Shown: positions 26,538 to 35,740 of the stretch, piece after piece
Layout: each line of letters begins with the position of its first letter
Position numbering within the stretch: the first letter of the stretch is position 1
DNA from: Palsa-661 sp035535015
GTDB lineage: Bacteria; Actinomycetota; Acidimicrobiia; Acidimicrobiales; UBA8190
DNA length: 64,000 nucleotides
Reading direction: 5' to 3'
NCBI GenBank assembly: GCA_035535015.1
Contig: DATLQU010000016.1
Location: forward strand, 61,884-125,883
Position numbers and translations under genes: made by a program
The notes under the pieces: generated by a model
Databases searched by the model: none
Seen by the model: only the letters and a program-made list of their open reading frames with translations
Told to the model about the DNA's origin: nothing

Positions 26538-27593
26538 TTACCGGCAGAATTCCGAATTCCGGGTATCGAATTCGGTCCCGATGGCGGTGACGACGTCGGC
26601 GGCCGGCCGATCCTGGGCCAGCCGGTATCCCTGACCCGCCCACAGATTGGTGCCGTGGGGGTCGCCCCGGGCCACGGCTGCGCGTCGCAGGGCCCGAGTG
26701 GCGTTGTTGATATGGGGATAGCCCGACGGCGCGTTCCCGTGGGCCCTCATGAAGCCGTTCACGAGCCCCCGGGCCCGACGTCCGCTGAAGGCACGTGTGA
26801 TGGCTGTACCGGTGAAGCTCGGATCTACCAGTGCCGACTTGTGCACGCCCGGGGCACCGCTCTCCGGACATCGCAGGAATGCCGTCCCGACCTGCGCCGC
26901 CACGGCTCCGGCGCTCACCACGGCGGCGACATCGGTCCCGCTCATCAGGCCACCGGAGGCGATGACCGGGACCGACACCTGGTGGCGGAGCGCGCTGAGA
27001 AGGGCCAGAAGACCCCAACCGGTGTCGGGATCTCGGTCGTCGTCGAACGTGCCCTGGTGACCTCCGGCCTCGATGCCCTGGGCGGCGAGGGCGTCAGCGC
27101 CGGCCGCTTCGGCCGCGACGGCCTCGGCGGGGGTCGTCACCGTGACCACCACCCTCGAACCGACCCGCTGCAGCCGGCGGATCACCTCGGAGGAGGGACA
27201 TCCGAAGGTGAAGCTCACGACCGGCACGGGATCGGTCGTCAGGAGCTCGATCTTTTCCGGCCAGCCATCGTCGTCCCATTGGGCGACGGCCTCCACTCCG
27301 AGGGCCGCCGCCACCGGTTGGAGGCTCTTTACGTAGGCGTTCACGGCATGCTGGTCGACATCCGGGCTCTGGGGGACGAAGACATTCACTCCGAACGCCG
27401 CACGGGTGAGCCGTTGGAGCTCCGAAATCTGCATCCTCAGGACCTCAACCGACAGATAGCCGGCGGCCAGGAACCCGAAACCGCCGCCGCCGGCCACGGC
27501 CGCGACGAGGGCGGGTGTGGAGGGGCCGCCGGCCATCGGAGCTCCGAGCACGGGCCAGCGAAGGGAATGCCCGAGAAAATCGATTGTCCTCAC
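26538..27593 (-). CDS. nitronate monooxygenase-family flavoenzyme
   Basis: About 351 aa, FMN-binding TIM barrel of the NMO/2-nitropropane dioxygenase family. VLGAPMAGGPSTPALVAAVAGGGGFGFL is the N-terminal block, GIEAGGHQG contains the conserved catalytic His, and PVIASGGLMSGTDVAAVVSAGAVAAQVGTAFLRC is the phosphate-binding end. The start is uncertain: GTG 27593 fits the family N-terminus, GTG 27653 is an alternative. It detoxifies nitronates or acts as an enoyl-type oxidoreductase in relatives. Confidence 0.87.
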   Translation of the reverse strand: MRTIDFLGHSLRWPVLGAPMAGGPSTPALVAAVAGGGGFGFLAAGYLSVEVLRMQISELQRLTRAAFGVNVFVPQSPDVDQHAVNAYVKSLQPVAAALGVEAVAQWDDDGWPEKIELLTTDPVPVVSFTFGCPSSEVIRRLQRVGSRVVVTVTTPAEAVAAEAAGADALAAQGIEAGGHQGTFDDDRDPDTGWGLLALLSALRHQVSVPVIASGGLMSGTDVAAVVSAGAVAAQVGTAFLRCPESGAPGVHKSALVDPSFTGTAITRAFSGRRARGLVNGFMRAHGNAPSGYPHINNATRALRRAAVARGDPHGTNLWAGQGYRLAQDRPAADVVTAIGTEFDTRNSEFCR

Positions 27594-28057
27594 CTCCGTC
27601 TCGACCCGTTCGGCCGGCTCACTCCGCGTCGTCCGGCCCCCACTTTGGCGCACCGAGGTCTCGATCGGCACGGCGACGCCGATGGATGGCTTGCCACCCC
27701 GACCAGCAGACCCATCACCGTCACGGGGACGGCCCCGGCCAAGGAGGCCCGTCGTCGTGCTGCAACGACACCGCCCCGAGCTCTCGGAGTCGGTCGCCGC
27801 TGATCCCGTCAGCATGCACAGGGCGCACTCTGCGGACCTTCAGCCCGGGCCGTCATTGTGCGGAACCGGGTTGCATGACGGTCCTGTCCATCGACAACGG
27901 GGCCAAACCCTGCGCCGCCCACAATCCGAGGCAGATCCGGCTCTCACGCTCTCGGGGGCTTCGTTCCGTCGAGCCGGGGTGCCGAGGAGGAACACCAGGC
28001 AGCCTCGCAGGAATGCAGCTTTGTCTTCTTGGGGCCGCGCCGTCCGGGCGCTCTCTC
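27594..28057. other. 464-bp stretch without a recognisable gene
   Basis: Several open frames of 70-200 codons occur but all look like compositional shadows; none carries a motif. No tRNA cloverleaf or terminator was recognised. Confidence 0.45.
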
Positions 28058-29023
28058 TCACGGATTGAGCACGCGGAACAGATCACCCATATCGGCGACC
28101 CGGGCGAGCACATCGGAAGGCGTGAACCGCAGTAGCCGGTCACCATCGCCCCCGGCCCCGGCAGACACCTCGTCCCACGAGACCGGCGTGGACACCGATG
28201 GTCCGTCGATGGCACGCAACGAGTAAGGCGAAACCGTGGTCTTGGACGAGTTGTTCTGGCTCCAGTCGATGAGGACCCGTCCTCGCCGGAGATCCTTGGC
28301 CATCCGGGAGACAACGAGCCCGGGATCCTCCTTCTCGAGGGTCCGGGCCAACTCGTGGGCAAACGTGCCGGTTCCGTCAGCCGGCCACTGTTTGTCGGCG
28401 ATAGGGGCATACAGCTGGAGGCCCTTCGAGCCGCTCGTTTTGGCCACGAGGTCGATGTGGTCCCGGCCAGCTCGTTGCCGGAGCTGAAGTGCGACCTGAC
28501 AACATTCGGAGATCGTGGCCGGTGGCCCCGGATCGAGGTCGAAGACGAGGAGATCCGGCACCCCCGGTTCATTCGACTCTTCGGCCCGCCACATCGGCGT
28601 GTGGAACTCCACCGCGGCCAAGTTGACCAGCCACATCAAGGTCGCCAGCTCGTCAACCACAACGAATTCGGTCGTCTCTCGACCGTTCCCCTCCTCGCTC
28701 TTGCGTCCCCAACGGTCCACACCCTTACGGTCCACGGTCAGTGTTCGGATCCAGTCTGGGGCGTGCTTGGGGACGTTCTTCTCGATGAAGCCCTGGTGGT
28801 CGATGCCATTGGGAAATCGCTTCACGGTGACCGGCCGATCCAACAGATGGGGGAGCATGGCCGGAGCGATCCGGGCGTAGTAATCGAGCATGTCCCCCTT
28901 GGTGAAGCCCGTTGGAAAGAGAGGCTTCTCGAGGTTCGAGAGCTGGAGTTCTCTCTCTCCCACGGTGACGGTGACACGCGCAGGATCAGGACTCACGGCG
29001 GACCTCGCCAGGGCCCTTGTCAT
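28058..29023 (-). CDS. LigD-type primase-polymerase domain protein
   Basis: 321 aa, the PolDom/AEP part of bacterial NHEJ: LSNLEKPLFPTGFTKGDMLDYYARIAPAMLPHLLDRPVTVKRFPNG, the catalytic DLDPG acids, and TSGSKGLQLYAPI. It adds nucleotides at double-strand breaks. ATG 29023 gives a 38-bp overlap with the PE-ligase gene; GTG 28996 is an alternative start. In many bacteria this domain is fused to the ligase; here it is a separate gene translated from the same message. No Ku gene lies in the window. Confidence 0.92.
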   Translation of the reverse strand: MTRALARSAVSPDPARVTVTVGERELQLSNLEKPLFPTGFTKGDMLDYYARIAPAMLPHLLDRPVTVKRFPNGIDHQGFIEKNVPKHAPDWIRTLTVDRKGVDRWGRKSEEGNGRETTEFVVVDELATLMWLVNLAAVEFHTPMWRAEESNEPGVPDLLVFDLDPGPPATISECCQVALQLRQRAGRDHIDLVAKTSGSKGLQLYAPIADKQWPADGTGTFAHELARTLEKEDPGLVVSRMAKDLRRGRVLIDWSQNNSSKTTVSPYSLRAIDGPSVSTPVSWDEVSAGAGGDGDRLLRFTPSDVLARVADMGDLFRVLNP

Positions 29024-30512
29024 CCCGCAGGCCTCTCCACGACGGATGGCGCAGCCTGCCGTCGCTCGTCCATTCGCTGAAAGTCACCTCACCCACCAGG
29101 ACGGGCTCCGTCCAGACGGCCACCTTCGCGTATCGGGTGGGCACGTCGTTGGCGAACGGTTTGGTCATCGACCGAAGTGATCCGAGCCTGGATCCCAGAT
29201 CGTCGAGGATCGCATCAGAGAATCCCGTACCGACCTGACCGACGTAGACGAGGCCGGACGCAGACGGAATGCCGAGGAGCAGCGAACCGAACCGACCTCG
29301 ACGAGACCCCTGGCCTGGTGTCCATCCACCGACGACAACTTCCTGTGTACGGATGTTCTTCACTTTCGTCCAGCTCGACGTTCTCTTGCCGGGCAAGTAA
29401 GGGGAGTCGAGCCGCTTGGCCACGATGCCCTCGAGCCCTTGATCTCGGCTGGCCTGCAGAACATCGGCACCGGGGCCTTCAAAACGGGGGCTCACCGCCC
29501 ATGAGGCCCCCTCCCTCTCGAGCCCGAGACTCTCGAGCCGATGCCGACGTTCGGCGTAGGGACGGGTGAGCAGCAGTTCCCCGTCGAGATAGAGGAGATC
29601 GAATATCACATAGACAGCCGGTTGATCCAGCGCAAGCTGTTTGGCCTTGGCGGGGTTGGTGGCGTGGATGCGGGGCTGGAGCTTCTGGAATCGTGGTCGA
29701 CCGTCTTTGTCGAAGGCCACGATCTCGCCGTCGAGCACAGCTTGATGTGCAGCCAGCCGCTCACCGATCGCCCGAAGCTCGGGGAATGAGGTGCTCAAGT
29801 CGTTTCCATTGCGCGAGACAATGCGAATACGACCGCCGTCGACATGAACGACGGCGCGGATACCGTCCCATTTGAACTCGAAGGCCCATGCCGAGTCGTC
29901 TTTTGGCAGTACGCCGAGAGCCGCCAACATGGGTGCGAGCTCGACGGGAGGAGAGTGGTAGCCGACCGGGGCCTCGTCCATCCGATGCATCATCCAGGAG
30001 CGCCGAGCGCCGCCTCTGCCCTTGCCGCTCCGGCTTTCCGTGGCGAACAGCACATATTGCCCCTCTATCCGCCGACCGTGGAGTACAACCATCACTTCTC
30101 GTTCGGACCACTTTATCTCCTCGTATGTGCCCGAGTCCCACAGGATGACTTCGCCTCCTCCGTATTCACCCGACGGGATCTCTCCGGCGAAGGTGGCGTA
30201 CTCCAAGGGGTGGTCTTCCGTTTGGACGGCGAGCCGATTCGTCTTCTTGTCGAGAGGGAGACCCTTGGGGACAGCCCAACTCACGAGAACGCCCTCACGC
30301 TCGAGTCGGAAGTCCCAGTGCAATGCTCGGGCGTGGTGCTCCTGAATCACGAATCGCTTCGGCGCGTCCGATTTCCGCCCGCCGTCCCGTCGACGCGGCG
30401 AGGAGTCGGGGGCAGGTATCGGCTCCGGCGTGATGGATGGATCTCGCTTCTTCCGGTAGGTGGCCAGCTTGTCGCTCGCCGAACCTGCGGGCTTCCGAGG
30501 CCTAGGCGACAT
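28986..30512 (-). CDS. ligD: DNA ligase D: phosphoesterase-ligase fusion
   Basis: 508 aa. Residues about 45-175: 3'-phosphoesterase domain (FVIQEHHARALHWDFRLE, AVPKGLP, GEIPSGEYGGGEVILWD). Residues about 200-500: ATP-dependent ligase with nucleophile Lys in FEFKWDGIRAVV, then LDGEIVAFD, EGIVAKRLDSPY and WTKVKN. It repairs double-strand breaks with Ku. The order PE-Lig without Pol differs from mycobacterial Pol-PE-Lig; the Pol part follows as its own gene. Confidence 0.93.
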   Translation of the reverse strand: MSPRPRKPAGSASDKLATYRKKRDPSITPEPIPAPDSSPRRRDGGRKSDAPKRFVIQEHHARALHWDFRLEREGVLVSWAVPKGLPLDKKTNRLAVQTEDHPLEYATFAGEIPSGEYGGGEVILWDSGTYEEIKWSEREVMVVLHGRRIEGQYVLFATESRSGKGRGGARRSWMMHRMDEAPVGYHSPPVELAPMLAALGVLPKDDSAWAFEFKWDGIRAVVHVDGGRIRIVSRNGNDLSTSFPELRAIGERLAAHQAVLDGEIVAFDKDGRPRFQKLQPRIHATNPAKAKQLALDQPAVYVIFDLLYLDGELLLTRPYAERRHRLESLGLEREGASWAVSPRFEGPGADVLQASRDQGLEGIVAKRLDSPYLPGKRTSSWTKVKNIRTQEVVVGGWTPGQGSRRGRFGSLLLGIPSASGLVYVGQVGTGFSDAILDDLGSRLGSLRSMTKPFANDVPTRYAKVAVWTEPVLVGEVTFSEWTSDGRLRHPSWRGLRDDKGPGEVRRES

Positions 30513-30515
30513 GGG

Positions 30516-30635
30516 TCAGATCCCCTCTTCGTTGTCGCCGCAGCGCTCCCGCAGCGTGGCCAGGCCGTGGACGAGCAGACGCGACACCTGCATCTGGCTG
30601 AGGCCGGTGCGGGGTATTGCGTTGCTGCCCGACCG
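30516..30635 (-). pseudogene. C-terminal remnant of a sigma-B-type sigma factor
   Basis: Reading the minus strand into the TGA at 30516-30518 gives RTGLSQMQVSRLLVHGLATLRE, which is the region-4.2 helix-turn-helix end of SigB/SigF-type sigma factors (family form: GVSQMHVSRLLxRxLATLR). Upstream of about 30635 the similarity stops, and a different gene starts on the other strand at 30668. So only the last 35-40 codons remain. The remnant ends four bases before the ligD start codon. Confidence 0.55.
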
Positions 30636-30667
30636 CGGGGTGGAATGCCCATCCAGGGAGGGATCTC

Positions 30668-31063
30668 GTGGCCGGTGGACTTGTCGTCAGCCTTCTCATC
30701 GTTGCCGTCGGGGCCATTCTTGATTCCGCCATCACGGCCAACCCGGACCAGCACGGCTTCAACCTCAACGCCGTTGGCGTCATTCTCATGATCGCCGGTG
30801 TCGTGGGCGCAATCGCGTCGTTGGCGTTCTTCGGTTGGAGCGGCGCCGGGGTACGTCGCCACCGGACGATCATCGACGATTCCAATGGCAATGTCGTCCG
30901 GCGCGAAGACACCTATCAATGGAGCCAACACTCTCAGAAGAGCGACTTCCCGTCGGCGCCCGACGCCGGGCGATCGGGGCAGTCTTCGGTTCTGGGTCCT
31001 GATCCAGGCCGTTCTGATCCAGGCCGTCCTGATCGAAGGGCGACGGTGACCGGGGTGACCGCA
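30668..31063 (+). CDS. small membrane protein, DUF6458-like, 3' end uncertain
   Basis: GTG 30668 has GGAGGG upstream. The product starts with two hydrophobic segments, GGLVVSLLIVAVGAILDSAI and NAVGVILMIAGVVGAIASLAFF, then RHRTIIDDSNGNVVRREDTY, the pattern of DUF6458 proteins. No in-frame stop occurs before the convergent BrkB gene; the frame runs to 31903 antisense to it, so the natural end was probably lost by a shift. I cut the feature at the BrkB end. Confidence 0.5.
30999..31034. repeat. 15-bp tandem repeat, 2.4 copies
   Basis: The unit CTGATCCAGGCCGTT occurs at 30999-31013, with one change at 31014-31028, and partially at 31029-31034. It lies in the uncertain 3' end of the DUF6458-like gene. 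Confidence 0.85.
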
Positions 31064-32062
31064 TCACATCGGATCGCCCGGTCTCTCCCCGGTTTCCTGG
31101 CCGGGGGAGAACACGACCTGGACCCGTTGCTCGGGCCGGCGTTCTCTCTGTTCGGCCAGCGATCGCAACACGGCTTCGTCGGCCGGGGTGAGAGGCGGTG
31201 GGGCGATACTTCTGGGGTAGAGCCGCCGGGCCAGGACCACGTTCACCTCGGCCGCGTAGATGGTCAGTTGAGAGGCCAGATAGAGAAACGAGATCAAGCC
31301 CAGGACGCTGCCGTAATAGCCGTAGGTCTGATTGGCGTGCCGCAACGTGTGGCCTACAAGCAAGGTCCCGGCGTACTGAAGAACTGTCCAGCCGGTGCCG
31401 GCCAAAACGCCTCCGGGAATCAGCTGACGGGTGGCGATGGACTTCGGGGTGAGAATCCGGAAGCCGGTCACATACAGCACCATGTTGATGACCAGCCCGA
31501 GCAATCCGGCGAGCATCTGCACCCAGGCCCTTCCCTGACCGATGGTGACAAAACCGGCCAGGAACGTCGTCGCCACCACGTCGAGACCCAAGAGGCCGAG
31601 GAATACCAGGCTGCGGCCGAGCCGTGGGCCGAAACCCGGCCGGATCACGCCGGGGATGTTCCAGACCTCGGCCATGGCCCGCTGGGCCGCCTGACTCACT
31701 CCGGACGATCCCCACACCAGGACGAGCAGTCCGACGACCAGGCCGACCACGCTTCCGGACTTCAGCGAGTGGATCCCACTCTTGCTGGCCAACTGTTGGC
31801 CGACAATCGGGAACTGCCCCAACGTCGAGTGGATGATCCGATCGTGCAAGCCTGCGTCATTGGCGAAGACGAGCCCGAGAAGAGTGGTCAGGATGAGCAG
31901 TAACGGAAAGAGAGAGAGAAAGCCGTAGTAGGCGATCAATGCGGCCAGCGAGCCGGCGGAATCGTCGCCAAACTTCTTCATCACTCCGATCACGAACGAC
32001 GGCACCCCGTGTCGTTGTTGGAACCCGTCGAACCGGCGGATCGTCTTTTCGATGGGGTTCAC
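31064..32062 (-). CDS. YihY/BrkB-family inner-membrane protein
   Basis: 332 aa with about six TM helices. Family blocks: SLAALIAYYGFLSLFPLLLILTTLLG, VVGLVVGLLVLVWGSSGVSQAAQRAMAEVWN, GGVLAGTGWTVLQYAGTLLVGHTLRHANQTYGYYGSVLGLISFLYLASQLTIYAAEVNVVLARR. The function is not settled; the old RNase BN label is considered wrong. The C-terminal 45 residues are charged and cytosolic. Stand-alone gene, all helices intact. Confidence 0.92.
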   Translation of the reverse strand: MNPIEKTIRRFDGFQQRHGVPSFVIGVMKKFGDDSAGSLAALIAYYGFLSLFPLLLILTTLLGLVFANDAGLHDRIIHSTLGQFPIVGQQLASKSGIHSLKSGSVVGLVVGLLVLVWGSSGVSQAAQRAMAEVWNIPGVIRPGFGPRLGRSLVFLGLLGLDVVATTFLAGFVTIGQGRAWVQMLAGLLGLVINMVLYVTGFRILTPKSIATRQLIPGGVLAGTGWTVLQYAGTLLVGHTLRHANQTYGYYGSVLGLISFLYLASQLTIYAAEVNVVLARRLYPRSIAPPPLTPADEAVLRSLAEQRERRPEQRVQVVFSPGQETGERPGDPM

Positions 32063-32221
32063 CTACCGGTTCTACCCAATGCCAGTGGTTGAGGGCAACA
32101 GGGTGAGCGCAGACCCAGGCGGACGAGGCGGACGAGGTAAACGATTCTCGTCTGTTCGACGCCGGGGGGGGCGAGTAGGGATGACGGGTAGCCGACTGGT
32201 CGAACGAAAAGGAGGGGGCGG

Positions 32222-32596
32222 ATGCCTCAGAAAGCGTGCTGGGCCAACCGGGAGCGCCAATACGACCCCATCAAGGAAGAACTGCTCGAACCGGGGGACT
32301 CGAAGCACCTGGCCGAGGAGATAGCCGCTCGGACGGTCAACAGAGAGCGGGCGCGCACCGCAGAGGCCGACCAACCGAGTCAGACGTCGATCAAAGATCT
32401 GTGGTCAGGCCGGCGCGGCGGTCTTTGGTCGCACCGCGGACCGGGAGGCAGAACGCGCGACCGGCTCTATCAGGAAGCTCGACGCCGTGGCATCACGGGT
32501 CGATCGAGATGTCCGAGGTCCAGTTGCAGCGGGCCGCGGACCGGTCGCAGACCTCGTGGTCATCGACTGTCACGGCCGGCTTCGGCCGAATCCTGA
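32222..32596 (+). pseudogene. small conserved 'plasmid stabilization'-type protein, frameshifted
   Basis: MPQKACWANRERQYDPIKEELLEPGDSKHLAEEIAARTVNRERARTAEADQPSQTSIKDLWSGRRGGLWSHRGPGGRTRDRLYQEARRRGITGRS is a widespread actinobacterial small protein, sometimes called plasmid stabilization protein; the real role is unknown. The expected ending MSEVQLQRA lies one frame over: restoring one A before ATGTCC near 32510 rejoins it (S-K-M-S-E). As given, the last 30 codons are out of frame. Confidence 0.65.
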
Positions 32597-34210
32597 CCGG
32601 TCCTGCGCCGGAGGCTCCTCGAGCCATTCGAGCACCACGGATTCCCACGGATCAAGCTGCAGTGGACCCGACAGCTCCTCGCCGTCCCGCCGCCGATCGC
32701 TGCCGATCACGATGGTGCCCCGGACGTCGTCCAGGATGACAGCGACGCCGCTCAGATTGAGCGCCACCATGATCCGGTCACCGCGACGCCAGGCCCAGGC
32801 CCCGGGTGGAGTCGTCACCGGCACATAGGCACCTGTCTGCCATCCGGCTCGCTCACGCCGCAGGGCGATCAGGTCACGGGTCAGGTGGAGAATGGAATCG
32901 GGGTCGGCCCGCTGGTCCTCGACATTGATACCCGAGGTCCTCCCCATGGGCAGCCAGGGTCGGACGCCGGCGCCGGTGAAACCACCCCCGGGCCCGTCGT
33001 TCCAGGGCATCGGTGTCCGCATGGCGTCGCGTCCGGCGTAGGCGGGGAAGTAGAGCACACCGAGGGGGTCCCGCATGTCCTCGTGGGCCACGGCACGGTC
33101 GCCCAGACCGATCTCGTCGCCCTGGTACAGCACCGGCGTTCCCCGCAGGCCGAGCAGCATCACCAGGGCCGTCCGGATCTTGCGGGGATCCCCCTCGCCC
33201 CAGCGCGACGCCAGCCGCGACATGTCGTGGTTCGACCCCGTCCACGCCGGCCAGGCCCCCGGAGGAAAGAGCCTCTCGGCCTCCTCCACCACCGACCGCA
33301 GCGTCGGGGCTTCGAAGGCGGACGTGATGAACGGGAAGTTGAAGGCCATATGCAGCTCGTCAGAGCCTCCCCCGTAGTACGCGGCCAGCGCGTCGACTTT
33401 CACGGGGGTCTCCCCGATCAGGACCCGTGGCGGCTCGTAGCCCTCGGTCAACCGCCGCCAGCTCTTCAGGACGTCGTGCACCTCCGGTCGGTTGCCGTTG
33501 TAGACGGGCCGTTGACCGAAGAGCTGCGCCTCGAAGTCGTCGTCTTCGGTGGCGGGCGGATTGTCCCGGAGCTCGCGGTCCTTCACGATGATGTTGCAGA
33601 CGTCGATCCTGAAGCCAGCCACCCCCCGGTCCGACCAGAACCGCAAGACCTCCTCGAAAGCGCAACGGACCTCGTCGTTCCACCAGTTCAGGTCCGGTTG
33701 CTCGGGCAGGTGGTTGTGGAGGTAGTACTGACCGGTGGCCGTATCGAGGGTCCAGGCTGACCCCCCGAAACTGCTCACCCAGTTGTTGGGTACCGTCCCC
33801 CCGGGCCCGGGATCGGCCCAGACGTACCAGTCACGTTTCGACGCGGTTCGCGAGGAGCGGGAGTCGACGAACCACGGGTGCTCGGCGCTCGTGTGATTGG
33901 GCACCAGGTCCATCAGGACGCGAATGTCGCGCCGGGCTGCTCCGGCCACCAGTCGGTCGAAGGTCTCCATGCTTCCGAAGTCCGGGTCCACGGCGCAGTA
34001 GTCGGCCACGTCGTATCCCCAGTCAGCGTTGGGCGAGACGGTGACCGGACTGAGCCAGATGCCGTCGATCCCCAACCAGTCCAGATGGTCGAGCCGGTCG
34101 ATCACGCCCTGGAGATCGCCCTGCCCGTCGCCGTCGGAGTCGCAGAAGGACCGCGGGTAGACCTGGTAGAGCACCGCCGTCTGCCACCACGGCACGGCCG
34201 GGTCCGTCAT
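32570..34210 (-). CDS. GH13 alpha-glucosidase/oligo-1,6-glucosidase-like
   Basis: 546 aa from ATG 34210. Catalytic signatures of GH13: VLMDLVPNHTS (region I), GVAGFRIDVCN (nucleophile Asp), VLIGETPV (acid/base Glu), GSNHDMSR (transition-state Asp). The beginning WWQTAVLYQVYPRSFCDSDGDGQGDLQGV is typical of oligo-1,6-glucosidase and trehalose-hydrolysing subfamilies. There is no signal peptide, so it is cytosolic. Its ATG overlaps the stop of a substrate-binding protein gene, an odd operon partner. The open frame upstream to 34492 is inside that gene. Confidence 0.9.
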   Translation of the reverse strand: MTDPAVPWWQTAVLYQVYPRSFCDSDGDGQGDLQGVIDRLDHLDWLGIDGIWLSPVTVSPNADWGYDVADYCAVDPDFGSMETFDRLVAGAARRDIRVLMDLVPNHTSAEHPWFVDSRSSRTASKRDWYVWADPGPGGTVPNNWVSSFGGSAWTLDTATGQYYLHNHLPEQPDLNWWNDEVRCAFEEVLRFWSDRGVAGFRIDVCNIIVKDRELRDNPPATEDDDFEAQLFGQRPVYNGNRPEVHDVLKSWRRLTEGYEPPRVLIGETPVKVDALAAYYGGGSDELHMAFNFPFITSAFEAPTLRSVVEEAERLFPPGAWPAWTGSNHDMSRLASRWGEGDPRKIRTALVMLLGLRGTPVLYQGDEIGLGDRAVAHEDMRDPLGVLYFPAYAGRDAMRTPMPWNDGPGGGFTGAGVRPWLPMGRTSGINVEDQRADPDSILHLTRDLIALRRERAGWQTGAYVPVTTPPGAWAWRRGDRIMVALNLSGVAVILDDVRGTIVIGSDRRRDGEELSGPLQLDPWESVVLEWLEEPPAQDRSGFGRSRP

Positions 34211-35718
34211 CTCCCGGGCAGCGGGCGCCAGTTCTTCACCACCACCCAGCACACCCCCTGCGGTATGTGGTTCAACGGGAATTTGCACTGGCTCGACGGG
34301 GGCACGTTGGTGTGCAGCCGGACGACCCGGTAGGTGGTCGGACCGGAGAAGCGGTCGGATCCGTAGCTCAGCCTGGGGGAGTAGCCGCCGGGAAAGTCGC
34401 TGATCCTGGCCATCGCCTCCACGAAGGTCCGTCGATTCAGGTCCGGCCCGGCCTGCCTGGCGGCCTCGGCGAACACGCGGATCTCCTGGCACCAGCCCTG
34501 GACCGGGCCCTGCTCCTCGATGAAGTCGTTCAGATTCCCCTTGGGGATCTCGGGGTAGGCCTTGTGCCAGGTGGCGAAGCAGCTCCGCACACCGGGGTCG
34601 TAGCCGCCCTCGGACTCGGGACGGGTGTCATCGATGCCGCCCAATGTCTCCGTGGTCAGACCCTGCTGTCCGTCGAGCGCCTTCTCGTAGGGGATGGGCA
34701 GCAGGCCCAGCGCCGATTCGATGGATTCCTCGTAGTCCGAAAGCAGCAGTTTGGGGAAGTACTGCTGCTGGGTCTCGGCCTGCAGGACGGGGTAGAAGAC
34801 GTTGAACGGCATGAGGGGGATGACCGATGTCACACCGTCGGCCCGGAGCTGTTGGATCACGAGAGGCGCCTGGCTGTTGGTGGAGGAGGAGTTGGAGGGA
34901 TCGGCGGCGATGGTCTCGACCACCGGTCTGATGCCGGCTCGTCGCAAGTCGGGCAGCAGGTACTGGCTGAGCGCCGTCTGGTCACTGGCCCGGTCGCCGG
35001 CGATCACCCCCACCTTCTGGCCGTGTCCGATCAGGCCGGCCTCGGTGCCCCAGTCGACAGTGGCTTCGAGCACGGCGGCGTCGTCGGGACCGGTCCACCA
35101 CAGATAGGGCGATCCCTTCGTGGTCCAGTCGGTCACCGTCGTCCACTGACTGAGCAGCGGGGTGTGGCCCTCCTGGGTGATGCAGAGCTGGTTGTCCCCC
35201 GTCCAGGTGCCCACACCGTCGAGCACGGCGAAGACCGACCCACCTCCTTCGGTCCAGTCTTTGCACAGGGCCCGCATCGCCGTCTCGCTGGTGGGATCGA
35301 ACGTCACGATCCTGGCGTTGATCTTCCGCCCGTGGATCCCACCGTTGTCGTTGATCTCCTTGACGAAGAGCCGTATGGCCTTGGCCTGCTCGGTGTACTC
35401 GACGTCGGTGGCGAATCCCAGGTTCGATGACAACGCCTGCAGGTTGGACACGGGGAAGACCACGTTGATGCCGTGAGCGCTCACTCCGGCGCTGCTGGTG
35501 CTGGCCTTGTCGGGGGCGGTGAACCCGGCCGGCGTCCGGCCGGCACCCGGTTGTCGGGGCCGGGGGGAGCCGCCGGACATGGTCACGGCGATCACGATGC
35601 CGAGCACGACCACGACTACGACCAACGCCGACGTTCCCTGCACGGCCACCGGCCGCCGTCGGAACCGCCGCCATGCACGTCCCCGTCGCCCGCCCGGGCT
35701 GGCCATCGCCCCCAACAT
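34207..35718 (-). CDS. membrane-anchored periplasmic-binding protein, type 1 fold
   Basis: 503 aa. Arg-rich cytosolic start, one TM (ALVVVVVVLGIVIAVTM, about 31-47), then a Peripla_BP_6 (Leu/Ile/Val-type) domain: IRLFVKEINDNGGIHGRKINARIVTFDPTSETAMRALCKDW, KVGVIAGDRASDQTALSQYLLPDLRRAGI. It would bind a small solute outside the cell. No permease or ATPase genes are next to it. The uncleaved TM anchor suggests a sensor-like or orphan binding protein rather than a normal transporter component. Confidence 0.82.
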   Translation of the reverse strand: MLGAMASPGGRRGRAWRRFRRRPVAVQGTSALVVVVVVLGIVIAVTMSGGSPRPRQPGAGRTPAGFTAPDKASTSSAGVSAHGINVVFPVSNLQALSSNLGFATDVEYTEQAKAIRLFVKEINDNGGIHGRKINARIVTFDPTSETAMRALCKDWTEGGGSVFAVLDGVGTWTGDNQLCITQEGHTPLLSQWTTVTDWTTKGSPYLWWTGPDDAAVLEATVDWGTEAGLIGHGQKVGVIAGDRASDQTALSQYLLPDLRRAGIRPVVETIAADPSNSSSTNSQAPLVIQQLRADGVTSVIPLMPFNVFYPVLQAETQQQYFPKLLLSDYEESIESALGLLPIPYEKALDGQQGLTTETLGGIDDTRPESEGGYDPGVRSCFATWHKAYPEIPKGNLNDFIEEQGPVQGWCQEIRVFAEAARQAGPDLNRRTFVEAMARISDFPGGYSPRLSYGSDRFSGPTTYRVVRLHTNVPPSSQCKFPLNHIPQGVCWVVVKNWRPLPGR

Positions 35719-35740
35719 AGGCGGCCGTCGAGCGCCGCTG

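Noticed and set aside
27515..28135. 206-codon plus frame between NMO and LigD genes
   Set aside because: No motif or ribosome site, and it overlaps both real genes.
30617..31903. 428-codon open frame on the plus strand
   Set aside because: Only the first about 95 codons look like a real membrane protein; the rest is antisense to the intact BrkB gene and has shadow-like composition.
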